From Akkermansiaceae bacterium (GTDB taxonomy: Bacteria > Verrucomicrobiota > Verrucomicrobiia > Verrucomicrobiales > Akkermansiaceae), in NCBI GenBank assembly GCA_018676385.1, contig JABHEX010000212.1, positions 1 through 18,067 of the forward strand: DNA of 18,067 nucleotides. Reading direction: 5' to 3'. The translations under genes were made by a program, and so were the position numbers. Positions 5,846 through 13,776 of this stretch are shown piece after piece. How positions within the stretch are numbered: position 1 is the stretch's first letter; the number at the start of each line of letters is the position of its first letter. The notes beneath the pieces are model-generated. The model made no database searches. It was given only the letters and a program-made list of their open reading frames with translations, and was not told the DNA's origin.

Positions 5846-6310
5846 ATGAGCACCGCTAATCACAGCCTTGGGGGGTTTTACCCCTACAAAATGGATACGA
5901 AATGTCGTGTTTCCATTCCGAGTGATTGGCGCGCGGAGATTGCCAATGGCATTTTAAGGTTATTGGTTGCGCATGATGAGAAAGTTCCCACCTTGAAAGT
6001 CCTCACCGAGTCTGAGTTTGGCAAGATGCAGCGTGACATCAATGATAGTGAAAGGCTAAACCCAGCGCAAAAGCGTACGATGCTGGGGGCACTCTTCGAG
6101 CGCAGCACCAAGACTTACATGAACGAGCAAGGTAAGCTGAGTATTCCCAAAGCACAATTAGACCATCCCGGTTTGACTCCAGGAAAGAGGCTGATTTTAT
6201 GCGGGCGCGGTAACTATTTTGTGATCTTTAACGAAGAAAACTATAACAAGCTTGAGGCCGCACGTAAATCGACACTCGAGGAACTGGATGCCGAGTTCCA
6301 ATTCTTCTAA
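5846..6310 (+). CDS. mraZ: Transcriptional regulator MraZ
   Basis: First gene of the dcw cluster; MraZ is a DNA-binding, ring-forming SpoVT/AbrB-like regulator that in other bacteria controls its own operon. The 154-residue product has the two expected swapped-hairpin repeats: YPYKMDTKCRVSIPSDWR near residues 12-29, and MNEQGKLSIPKAQL in the second half, followed by G-KRLILCGRGNYFVIF and a C-terminal acidic helix. In the first repeat the usual Gly of DxKGR is Cys (C20). No Shine-Dalgarno precedes the ATG. The next gene, rsmH, follows after 83 bases, the widest early gap in the cluster. Confidence 0.93.
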   Translation: MSTANHSLGGFYPYKMDTKCRVSIPSDWRAEIANGILRLLVAHDEKVPTLKVLTESEFGKMQRDINDSERLNPAQKRTMLGALFERSTKTYMNEQGKLSIPKAQLDHPGLTPGKRLILCGRGNYFVIFNEENYNKLEAARKSTLEELDAEFQFF

Positions 6311-6393
6311 GCCGATCTGTAAGTAACCAATAATTACAATCCATTTACTGTGATAAACGCTGATACAACCATACAATTTGCCCATATGAGTTC

Positions 6394-7431
6394 ATGTTGT
6401 TTACTGAAAAAAAGCTAATAAATGCTGGCGTTGAGGCGGCTTCGAGGGAGTCACGTCTTGATGCTTCTGCTTGGCTTCATGCAAAATCAATGGAAAAAAA
6501 CTCACGGTCTGAAGATTACTCCTATCATACGCCTGTTTTATTAGACGAGGTACTACAATTCTTGGCCCCAGCTGTGGGTAAGACCATCATCGATGGGACT
6601 CTTGGAGGGGGAGGGCACAGCAGTGCGATGCTCAAGGCTGGTGCACATATCGTAGGCGTGGACCAAGATGATCAAGCACTTGATCATGCTGTGGAGAGGC
6701 TCTCAGAGTTTGGGGACCAGTTCACTGCGCTACGTGGTAATTTTTCCTGCCTTCCTCAACTACTTGCTGATGCGGATATTGAGAAAGTTGATGGTGTATT
6801 AGTTGATATTGGAGTTTCCTCGTGGCAACTAGACGAAGCATCTCGCGGATTTTCTTTTGGCAAAGAAGGCCCGTTGGATATGCGTATGGACCGCACTGTC
6901 ATTCAAACTGCTGCAGACTTGGTCAATCAATCATCGGAAGACGAGCTCAAGCGTATCTTTCGCGAGTACGGCGAGGAGCGGGCATCAGGGAAACTTGCCC
7001 ACCGTATTTGTGAACGCCGCGTAAAAAATCCGTTTACCACCACCACCGATCTTGCTGACTTTATAACGTCCATTTCTCCTAGGGGTGGAAAAATCCATCC
7101 AGCTACGAGGGTTTTTCAAGCGTTGCGTATTGCTGTGAACGATGAGCTTGGCGTGCTGCGCTCGCTGCTCGAAAACGCTGCAACGCTTCTTAACCCAGGA
7201 GGAAGGCTCGCAGTCATCACCTTTCACAGCTTGGAGGATAGAATGGTCAAACAGTTCTTCAGACATGCATCAAAATCTCAAGTTGATCGTAAAGAATGGC
7301 CTGAGCCCCGACCTAATCCTGATTTCTGTTACAAGCTCCTTACTCGTCGTCCCGTCATCGCTGGCGCAAGCGAAATCAAAATGAATAAACGGTCACGTAG
7401 TGCCAAACTGCGCGTTGTTGAAAAAATCTAA
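6394..7431 (+). CDS. rsmH: 16S rRNA (cytosine-1402-N4)-methyltransferase
   Basis: SAM-dependent methyltransferase (MraW) that modifies C1402 in the ribosomal decoding centre. The 345-residue frame shows the SAM-binding IIDGTLGGGGHS (residues 65-76), then GVDQDD, then DGVLVDIGVSSWQLDEASRGFSF, GPLDMRMD, YGEERASGKLA, HPATRVFQALRI-VN-EL and TFHSLEDRMVKQFF. The conserved domain starts at YHTPVLLDEV (residue 44). A second ATG at 6490 (residue 33) would give 313 residues, the usual family length, so the first 32 residues may be an extension or an over-called start. Neither start has a Shine-Dalgarno. It is followed 16 bases later by ftsL. Confidence 0.95.
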   Translation: MLFTEKKLINAGVEAASRESRLDASAWLHAKSMEKNSRSEDYSYHTPVLLDEVLQFLAPAVGKTIIDGTLGGGGHSSAMLKAGAHIVGVDQDDQALDHAVERLSEFGDQFTALRGNFSCLPQLLADADIEKVDGVLVDIGVSSWQLDEASRGFSFGKEGPLDMRMDRTVIQTAADLVNQSSEDELKRIFREYGEERASGKLAHRICERRVKNPFTTTTDLADFITSISPRGGKIHPATRVFQALRIAVNDELGVLRSLLENAATLLNPGGRLAVITFHSLEDRMVKQFFRHASKSQVDRKEWPEPRPNPDFCYKLLTRRPVIAGASEIKMNKRSRSAKLRVVEKI

Positions 7432-7447
7432 CCTTCCAGACCCATAC

Positions 7448-7819
7448 ATGAATAAACATCGCAACAAAGAACGTCGTTTCAGTATAGCTGAGATTGTGGT
7501 TTTGATATTAGCTGCTGCTGTACTGATGGTGGGTGGTGTGACTCATGCCTGGCTCAAGAATAGTCATGTAGACGTAATGCGTGATGTGGATCAGACGGAG
7601 CGGCGTATTAAGGATCACGAAGATGCAATCAACAGCTTGCAGGTCAAAATAGACAAAAAACTCAATATCTACCAGTTACGTGACGATCTTGAACGAGCTA
7701 AATCTTCGCTCGTCCTGGTCCCAGTGAGTGCCATTGAGGTCATTCATGCACATCAGCCAGGCAAAGTGCAAGCTCAAGTCAGCCAGCAGACCACATCCAT
7801 CGCCCAGACACGCCCCTGA
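7448..7819 (+). CDS. ftsL: FtsL-like cell division protein
   Basis: A bitopic membrane protein of 123 residues: a basic N-terminus (NKHRNKERR), one membrane helix at about residues 13-35, then a heptad-like charged region at about 42-85 predicted to form a coiled coil, and a Gln-rich tail. Size, topology and position between rsmH and ftsI are those of FtsL, which links FtsB/FtsQ to the FtsWI synthase; sequence identity in this family is always low. The ATG at 7448 is preferred to an in-frame ATG at 7400 inside rsmH because the basic N-terminus then directly precedes the helix. Its TGA overlaps the ftsI ATG by one base (TGATG), implying coupled translation. Confidence 0.75.
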   Translation: MNKHRNKERRFSIAEIVVLILAAAVLMVGGVTHAWLKNSHVDVMRDVDQTERRIKDHEDAINSLQVKIDKKLNIYQLRDDLERAKSSLVLVPVSAIEVIHAHQPGKVQAQVSQQTTSIAQTRP

Positions 7820-9741
7820 TGAATCCCGTTACATTTAATAACCGCTGTGTGCTCACATGCTCGATCTTCGTGATTGGGTTAAGTGTATTATCGGCAAGAC
7901 TCATCTACCTACAAGTATTGCGTGCAAAAGATTATGCGGAAAAGTCAAATCGAGTATCGGTTCGTAAGGAAACACTTAAAGCCGTAAGAGGATGTATAGT
8001 TGATACGAATAACCAACTCATTGCGCGTAACATACCACGCGCGCGTATGGCACTCGATAAAAACCTTCTCCGTGATATCCGATTAGCCACTCTTTCCTTG
8101 GCGAACCGCGAACTTCGAAAGACTTCTGAGTGGGCTATATGGGATAAGAAAACACGCAACGGAAAAATCAAGAAGCGGGCGGCACAAATTAAAAATGATG
8201 TGGCCCCTGAGGAAATAGTTGAGAAGCATATTTCAAATGTGATTCAGACATTTGCTCGTCCGCTCGGTATGACGCCTGCGGCATTGAGAGCCTCGATGAA
8301 ACTCGAAAAAGAAAATCAGATGTATGTGGTTATTCGCAAGGATCTGGCTGAAGATGAGGCGGATAATTTAAAAGAGCTGGCACGCGATCGTAGCATCGTA
8401 CATGCTTTTGTATTCGAGGAGCTACAGAGGCGATGGTATGTAATGCCAAAGAATGCAGCCCATATCATTGGTTTTGTCGGGCAGGATTTTGCGGATACAT
8501 CTGAACTAGTCATAGGGCGTGCTGGCCTCGAAAAAGTTATGGATTCCTATATGTCCGGGAGGGATGGCTACGTAAGAAATCATCGTGACAAGTATGACTT
8601 ACTTGCTGTTGCTAAACCGCAGAAAATGGTGCCACCGCGTCATGGATTAAATGTGCAGCTCACTTTGGATATGGGGATTCAGTCCATCTTAGAAGAAGAA
8701 CTTGATGCTGGCCTATCGAAATATCAGGCCAGCAAAGGTACTGTTATTTTGATGAATCCTAACACTGGCGATATATTGGGTATGGCGAGTCGTCCGACTT
8801 TTGACCTTAATACTCGAAAAAATATACAGGAAAATGGCTATGATTACGCCACTCAAGCTATTTATGAGCCTGGATCGACATTTAAAATTATCGCTACCGC
8901 GGGTGCGATAGACCAAGGTATTATAAGTCCGAGCACACAAATATACTGTCACTATGGACGATACAGGAAGGGTTCTGTTAGGGTCCCGGATCATCATCCA
9001 TACGGTAAGTTATCGGTCGAACAAGTTCTGGCGAAATCTTCTAATATTGGATCGTATCAAATAGCATTGCAACTTGGACGCCCAAAGTTTTTTAATTATT
9101 TGTATAAATTCGGTTTTGGTAAAAAAACCAATATTAAAATGGCGGGTGAAAGCGCCGGAGTGGTCCGTAACACAGGAAATCCCACTGATTTTTCCCGTAA
9201 CGCATACGGTTATGCGGTAAGTGTTACTCCGCTGCAAGTTGCCTGCGCTTATTCTGTAATTGCCAATGGCGGTACATTGATGGAGCCAAAGCTTTTGAAG
9301 TCTGTCATGGCTAACAATGGAGCTATCATTAAGCGCTATGAGCCGGTTCCAGTCCGCCGTGTGATTAAAGAATCAACTGCACAAAAAATGCGACATGCAC
9401 TTGCAACTGTGGTTGATGTAAAGGGAACTGCTAGGCGGGCTATGGTCGATGGCTTTATTGCTGCAGGCAAAACAGGGACGACCGTAAAAATCAATCCTGA
9501 TGGGGGATACCTCCAAGGCCGCTATACTGTGTCATTCGCCGGTATGATGCCCGCCGAGAAACCTGCATTCGTTTGTGTGGTTGTCGTAGATGATCCACAA
9601 ACTGATGAGGTCAAACGTTACGGTGGCACGATTGCGGCCCCTATTTTTTCTAAGGTCGCTACACGAGTGGCCAAACACATGGGGCTCAAACCGACAGAGC
9701 CAAAGAATACTTCCCAACCACTTGCACATACAAGTAACTAA
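7819..9741 (+). CDS. ftsI: Septal peptidoglycan transpeptidase (class B PBP, FtsI/PBP3)
   Basis: D,D-transpeptidase that cross-links septal peptidoglycan and works with FtsW. The 640-residue product has a single N-terminal membrane anchor (about residues 10-30), a PBP dimerisation/pedestal region (about 50-240), and the penicillin-binding domain with all three motifs. These are S353-T-F-K356 (in YEPGSTFKIIA, with S353 the acylated serine), S407-S-N409, and K551-T-G553. A C-terminal PASTA domain is not seen, and the tail is short and polar. The start overlaps the ftsL stop by one base and there is no Shine-Dalgarno. The position after ftsL and before murE is classical. Confidence 0.95.
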   Translation: MNPVTFNNRCVLTCSIFVIGLSVLSARLIYLQVLRAKDYAEKSNRVSVRKETLKAVRGCIVDTNNQLIARNIPRARMALDKNLLRDIRLATLSLANRELRKTSEWAIWDKKTRNGKIKKRAAQIKNDVAPEEIVEKHISNVIQTFARPLGMTPAALRASMKLEKENQMYVVIRKDLAEDEADNLKELARDRSIVHAFVFEELQRRWYVMPKNAAHIIGFVGQDFADTSELVIGRAGLEKVMDSYMSGRDGYVRNHRDKYDLLAVAKPQKMVPPRHGLNVQLTLDMGIQSILEEELDAGLSKYQASKGTVILMNPNTGDILGMASRPTFDLNTRKNIQENGYDYATQAIYEPGSTFKIIATAGAIDQGIISPSTQIYCHYGRYRKGSVRVPDHHPYGKLSVEQVLAKSSNIGSYQIALQLGRPKFFNYLYKFGFGKKTNIKMAGESAGVVRNTGNPTDFSRNAYGYAVSVTPLQVACAYSVIANGGTLMEPKLLKSVMANNGAIIKRYEPVPVRRVIKESTAQKMRHALATVVDVKGTARRAMVDGFIAAGKTGTTVKINPDGGYLQGRYTVSFAGMMPAEKPAFVCVVVVDDPQTDEVKRYGGTIAAPIFSKVATRVAKHMGLKPTEPKNTSQPLAHTSN

Positions 9742-9745
9742 CCGC

Positions 9746-11221
9746 ATGAATCTACGTCAATTATTAAGCATTTTACCCAAGGCGACTCTATCTGGTGACC
9801 TTAATCAAGAAGTGACTGGTGTTATCTCGGATTCTCGTAAAGTTGTGCCGGGTAGTATTTTTGTGGCAGTGCGTGGTAGCGATGTAGATGGTCAGAAATT
9901 TGTTCCCCAAGCTATCGAACAAGGGGCGTGTGCAATCGTTTCTGAGGTTGCAACTAGAGTAGATGAAAAAACAGCTTGGGCACATGTTCCTGATGCGCGA
10001 GCCGCTGTTGCAGCGCTTGCATGTACATGGAACGATCACCCTTCAGCGGCTATGAAAATGGTTGGAATAACTGGAACCAACGGCAAGACCACAACAGCAT
10101 TCATTACTCATGCTATTATGAATGCTGTATGGTTTCGTGCTGGGTTATTAGGAACAGTTCAAGTCAATGACGGTGAGACCGTCCGTTCCGCAACGAATAC
10201 AACACCCGGTCCGCTGGAGCTGCAGTCGACTCTGAGAGATATGGCGAATAACGATTGCCGTGGTGTTGCCATGGAGGTTTCCTCTCATGCGCTTGAGCAA
10301 AAGCGAACTGATGGGCTATTCTTGGATGCGGCAGTTTTTTCCAACTTCAGTCAGGATCATTTGGATTATCATGGCACGATGGACGCATATTTCGCTGCGA
10401 AACGCAGGATGTTTGAGATGTTAGAAGGGCAGCCTGGGAAAAAGAAAACAACGGCAGTCATTAACTTAGATGATGCGTTTGGACAGCGACTTGCCGAAGA
10501 GTTCAAGGGGCGTCTTTTTCTTCTGACTTACGGGCACGGCGTGCATGCTGATATACGCATTGGTCGTGAGGTGCAAACGGTTCGCGGTACGGAATTTGAT
10601 ATTAAGTATAAGGGGCATGATTACCTTGTTAGAACGCCATATATTGGTAGATTTAATGTGTCTAATTGTGCTGCTGCACTTGCTGCATGCATTGCAGTTG
10701 GGATCAAGCCGCGTGATGCTGTCAGAGCATTTGCTAACGCACCTCAAGTTGATGGTAGAATGGAACTCGTTGGTAGTCGAGATGGTGCTAGTGTGTTTGT
10801 CGATTATGCACATACGCCAGATGCGATCAAGAATGCCTGTGCTGCGGTGCGCGAGTTGAAACCTAATCGACTTATTACTGTGTTTGGTTGTGGTGGTGAT
10901 CGCGACCGCACAAAGCGCCCATTGATGGGTGCTGCTGCTGCTGAGGGTAGTGACTACTGCATCATTACATCCGACAACCCGCGATCTGAAGATCCGGAAA
11001 AAATAATCCGCGAAATTGAGCCGGGTTTGGCAGGGAAAAATTTCCAGAGTATTTGTGACCGTATGGAGGCAATCCAGACTGCCGTGAACATCTCCAGCGA
11101 GGGAGATATCATACTGATCGTAGGGAAGGGGCATGAAACTTACCAAGAGATTATGGGTGAGCGCCATGACTTCGATGATCGTCGTGCTGCCTATCGTGCG
11201 ATTAATTCAAAAGCTGTTTGA
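9746..11221 (+). CDS. murE: UDP-MurNAc-L-Ala-D-Glu:meso-diaminopimelate ligase
   Basis: Cytoplasmic ATP-dependent Mur ligase that adds the third stem-peptide residue. The 491-residue product has the N-terminal UDP-substrate domain (DSRKVVPGSIFVAVRG), the ATP-binding loop G110-T-N-G-K114-T-T116, the central-domain EVSSHALEQ and NFSQDHLDYHGTMDAY, and the C-terminal FGCGGDRDRTKRPLMG. D410-N-P-R413 is the signature associated with meso-diaminopimelate rather than lysine, which predicts a Gram-negative type stem peptide. The ATG at 9746 lies 4 bases after ftsI; a longer in-frame start at 9590 would overlap ftsI by 150 bases and adds non-family residues. No Shine-Dalgarno is seen. Confidence 0.96.
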   Translation: MNLRQLLSILPKATLSGDLNQEVTGVISDSRKVVPGSIFVAVRGSDVDGQKFVPQAIEQGACAIVSEVATRVDEKTAWAHVPDARAAVAALACTWNDHPSAAMKMVGITGTNGKTTTAFITHAIMNAVWFRAGLLGTVQVNDGETVRSATNTTPGPLELQSTLRDMANNDCRGVAMEVSSHALEQKRTDGLFLDAAVFSNFSQDHLDYHGTMDAYFAAKRRMFEMLEGQPGKKKTTAVINLDDAFGQRLAEEFKGRLFLLTYGHGVHADIRIGREVQTVRGTEFDIKYKGHDYLVRTPYIGRFNVSNCAAALAACIAVGIKPRDAVRAFANAPQVDGRMELVGSRDGASVFVDYAHTPDAIKNACAAVRELKPNRLITVFGCGGDRDRTKRPLMGAAAAEGSDYCIITSDNPRSEDPEKIIREIEPGLAGKNFQSICDRMEAIQTAVNISSEGDIILIVGKGHETYQEIMGERHDFDDRRAAYRAINSKAV

Positions 11222-11222
11222 T

Positions 11223-12599
11223 ATGAAACTACTCACTATTACAGAAATAGCCGCTGCAACTGGAGCTGAGATGATCGGTTCTGATTCTGGGCAACTGGTG
11301 AGTGCTGTTAATACTGATACACGAGACCAGCAAGCGGGGTCTCTTTTTATAGCGCTTCGAGGTGATAATTTCGATGGTCATGCGTTTATAGATTCGGCCA
11401 TAGAAAATGGAGCGGTGTGCTTGATACTTGATGAACTGCCTGAAGACGTTGATGATTTGGCTGTGCCAGTATTGCTGGTAGAGAACACTCTTTATGGATT
11501 ACAGCGTCTTGCGCTATGGTATCGGACGCAACTGAATATCACAGTCGTAGGAATCACTGGTTCTAACGGTAAGACCTCTACTAAGGACTTCGCTGCATCT
11601 GTATTGTCGCAGCAATTTAAGGTTAACGCGACCAAAGGTAACTATAACAACCATATTGGATTGCCTCTGAGTATACTTTCAACTGATGAGTCAGATGAAG
11701 TCTGTGTATGGGAAATGGGAATGAATCGTGCTGGTGAAATTGCGCCACTATGTGAGATATCGGCCCCTGACATCGGAATTATCACTAACGTCGGCGTAGC
11801 ACATATTGAAAATCTTGGAACTCGTGAGGGAATTGCTGAGGAAAAGGGTGCCCTTGCACGCGCGCTCCCAGAGCAGGGGATGTTGATTCTGCCGGCGAGC
11901 TGTGATTTCGCGGATTACATGATCGAACGCACTCCCGCAAAGTTCATGGTGGTGGGTAATGGTCGAGGTGCTGTGCGTGCAGAGGAGCTGAAGATGACCG
12001 CAAACGGATCATCATTTAAGCTTTGTATTGATGGAGAAGAGGAAATAGCCGCTGAGATTCCGGTGAGTGGGAAACATATGGTGAATAATGCTTTGCTGGC
12101 TGCTGCCACAGCGCATGTGCTTGGTGTGCCACCCACAAAAATTGTTGTAGGGCTCGCGGCTACCTTGCTGACAAGTGGTCGTCTTCGTCGTTATCAATCA
12201 ACAGGCATCACCGTAATTGATGACACCTATAATGCCAATCCAGACTCGGTAGCAGCGGCTATTGAAACCCTAGCTGATCTTGAGACTCATAACGGATCCC
12301 GCAAAGTAGTTGTCTTAGGTATGATGGCGGAGCTGGGTGCGCAAACTGACCAGGCACATATAAGAGTTGGAGAAATTGCTGCTGAAAGGCATCTGCAAGT
12401 TGTCAGTGTTGGAGCAGCAGCAGATAAGATTTATCAGGGTGCCGTTGCTTTAGATGACACCGCAAAACACTTTGAAAATATAAATACTGCAGCCAGTTGG
12501 CTGAAGAATTACTGCAGGCATGGTGACCTTGTTCTTTTTAAAGGAAGCCGTATGGCTGGTATGGAAAATGTAATGCACGCAGCATTTCCAGAGGACTAA
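11223..12599 (+). CDS. murF: UDP-MurNAc-tripeptide:D-Ala-D-Ala ligase
   Basis: Adds D-alanyl-D-alanine to complete the cytoplasmic pentapeptide precursor. The 458-residue product shows the N-terminal DTRDQQAGSLFIALRG domain, the P-loop G113-S-N-G-K117-T-S, the K-NYNNHIGLPLSIL and EMGMNRAGEI blocks typical of MurF, TNVGVAHIENLGTREGIAEEKG, and DDTYNANPDS in the C-terminal domain. The ATG at 11223 follows the murE TGA by one base and aligns with the family N-terminus (MKLLTITEIA). Starts further upstream, inside murE, are rejected. No Shine-Dalgarno is seen, so translational coupling is likely. Confidence 0.96.
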   Translation: MKLLTITEIAAATGAEMIGSDSGQLVSAVNTDTRDQQAGSLFIALRGDNFDGHAFIDSAIENGAVCLILDELPEDVDDLAVPVLLVENTLYGLQRLALWYRTQLNITVVGITGSNGKTSTKDFAASVLSQQFKVNATKGNYNNHIGLPLSILSTDESDEVCVWEMGMNRAGEIAPLCEISAPDIGIITNVGVAHIENLGTREGIAEEKGALARALPEQGMLILPASCDFADYMIERTPAKFMVVGNGRGAVRAEELKMTANGSSFKLCIDGEEEIAAEIPVSGKHMVNNALLAAATAHVLGVPPTKIVVGLAATLLTSGRLRRYQSTGITVIDDTYNANPDSVAAAIETLADLETHNGSRKVVVLGMMAELGAQTDQAHIRVGEIAAERHLQVVSVGAAADKIYQGAVALDDTAKHFENINTAASWLKNYCRHGDLVLFKGSRMAGMENVMHAAFPED

Positions 12600-12611
12600 C
12601 AAATTACAAAT

Positions 12612-13775
12612 ATGCTTTACTGGATATACGAATATTGGAATTCTGCAAATCAAGCGGGGGCTGACTGGGCTTATAATTTACGCATCTTGAATCTGTTTCA
12701 GTATCTTACGATTCGTGCTGGATTGGCATGCTTACTGACTTTTGTTTTTTCCGTAATCTATGGTCCTTGGGTGATTAGAAAATTAGTCTCATTAAAAGTT
12801 GGGCAGCCGATCCGTTCTGCGGAGGAGGTGCATAAGCTCAATGAGCTTCATGGGGGTAAGGCGGGAACGCCAACCATGGGCGGTGTTATGATCCTTGGCG
12901 CCGTTCTCTTTGCCGTTCTACTGTGCGGACGCCCACTTAACCCATTCGTGGCAGTGACTAGCTGTGTGATGCTTGCCCTTGGCCTACTGGGTTTTGTAGA
13001 TGACTACACCAAGGTGAAGCTAAAAAGCTCTGATGGTGTGAGTGGGAAAACCAAGCTATTCTGGCAGTTTCTCATTGGTTGCGTGGCTGCTGTATTCCTG
13101 CTGCTTAAGACCAAGGAGATGGGTATGGGTTATGTACTTGTTGACCAACCGATGGTGATCAGTGAGGTGACTTTCCCTCTTTTTAAGGAGCCTCTTTTTG
13201 ACATGGGTTGGCTTTGTGTTCCATTTTTCGCAATTGTTATTGTTGGTTGTTCTAATGCAGTAAATCTGACTGATGGGTTAGACGGTCTTGCGACTGGTTG
13301 TACTATCACCGTTGCGCTTTCTTACGCAGTTATTGCTTACCTTACAGGGCATGCATACATGGCTAAGGAGTATTTATTTATTCCTTTCAACACACATGTG
13401 GTGGAGTTGGCCGTCTTTCTAATGGCTCTGGTAGGTGCGGGATTTGGATTTCTGTGGCATAATTGTCATCCAGCAAAGGTCTTTATGGGCGATACTGGTT
13501 CACTTGCAATTGGCGGTGCGCTTGCGACGGCTGCAATATGTGCAAAGCAGGAGTTGCTGCTGGTGATTATCGGGTGGGTATTTGTCATCGAAGCCATGTC
13601 CGTCATACTCCAAGTTGCAAGTTTCAAACTCACCGGTAAGCGTATTTTTGCGATGTCACCTATCCATCACCACTTTGAATTACGTGGATGGCACGAGAGC
13701 CAAGTAATTATTCGCTTTTGGATCATCTCGATCTTCAGCGGTCTGATGGGAATTGCGTTATTGAAAATTGTCTAA
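12612..13775 (+). CDS. mraY: Phospho-N-acetylmuramoyl-pentapeptide transferase
   Basis: Polytopic inner-membrane enzyme that transfers phospho-MurNAc-pentapeptide to undecaprenyl phosphate, making lipid I. The 387-residue product has about ten hydrophobic segments and the family motifs: HGGKAGTPTMGG; D130-D131 in FVDDYTKVK; NLTDGLDGLA with D221 and D224; FMGDTGSLAIGG; and the H352-H353-H354-F-E motif near the C-terminus. It is slightly longer than the E. coli protein, mainly at the N-terminus and in a periplasmic loop around residues 170-195. It lies 12 bases after murF and 1 base before murD. No Shine-Dalgarno is visible. Confidence 0.97.
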   Translation: MLYWIYEYWNSANQAGADWAYNLRILNLFQYLTIRAGLACLLTFVFSVIYGPWVIRKLVSLKVGQPIRSAEEVHKLNELHGGKAGTPTMGGVMILGAVLFAVLLCGRPLNPFVAVTSCVMLALGLLGFVDDYTKVKLKSSDGVSGKTKLFWQFLIGCVAAVFLLLKTKEMGMGYVLVDQPMVISEVTFPLFKEPLFDMGWLCVPFFAIVIVGCSNAVNLTDGLDGLATGCTITVALSYAVIAYLTGHAYMAKEYLFIPFNTHVVELAVFLMALVGAGFGFLWHNCHPAKVFMGDTGSLAIGGALATAAICAKQELLLVIIGWVFVIEAMSVILQVASFKLTGKRIFAMSPIHHHFELRGWHESQVIIRFWIISIFSGLMGIALLKIV

Positions 13776-13776
13776 C

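Noticed and set aside
8713..8997. 94-codon minus-strand frame inside ftsI
   Set aside because: It is antisense to the transpeptidase motifs and has no recognisable features.
9590..9745. Upstream start for murE
   Set aside because: It would overlap ftsI by about 150 bases; the MurE family begins at the ATG at 9746, four bases after the ftsI stop.
10466..11167. 233-codon open frame on the minus strand
   Set aside because: It lies entirely opposite murE, whose motifs are intact, and its product is rich in Ser, Thr, His and Asn without any recognisable domain. It is a shadow frame.
11133..11222. Upstream start for murF inside murE
   Set aside because: The added residues are not MurF-like, and the ATG at 11223 matches the family N-terminus.
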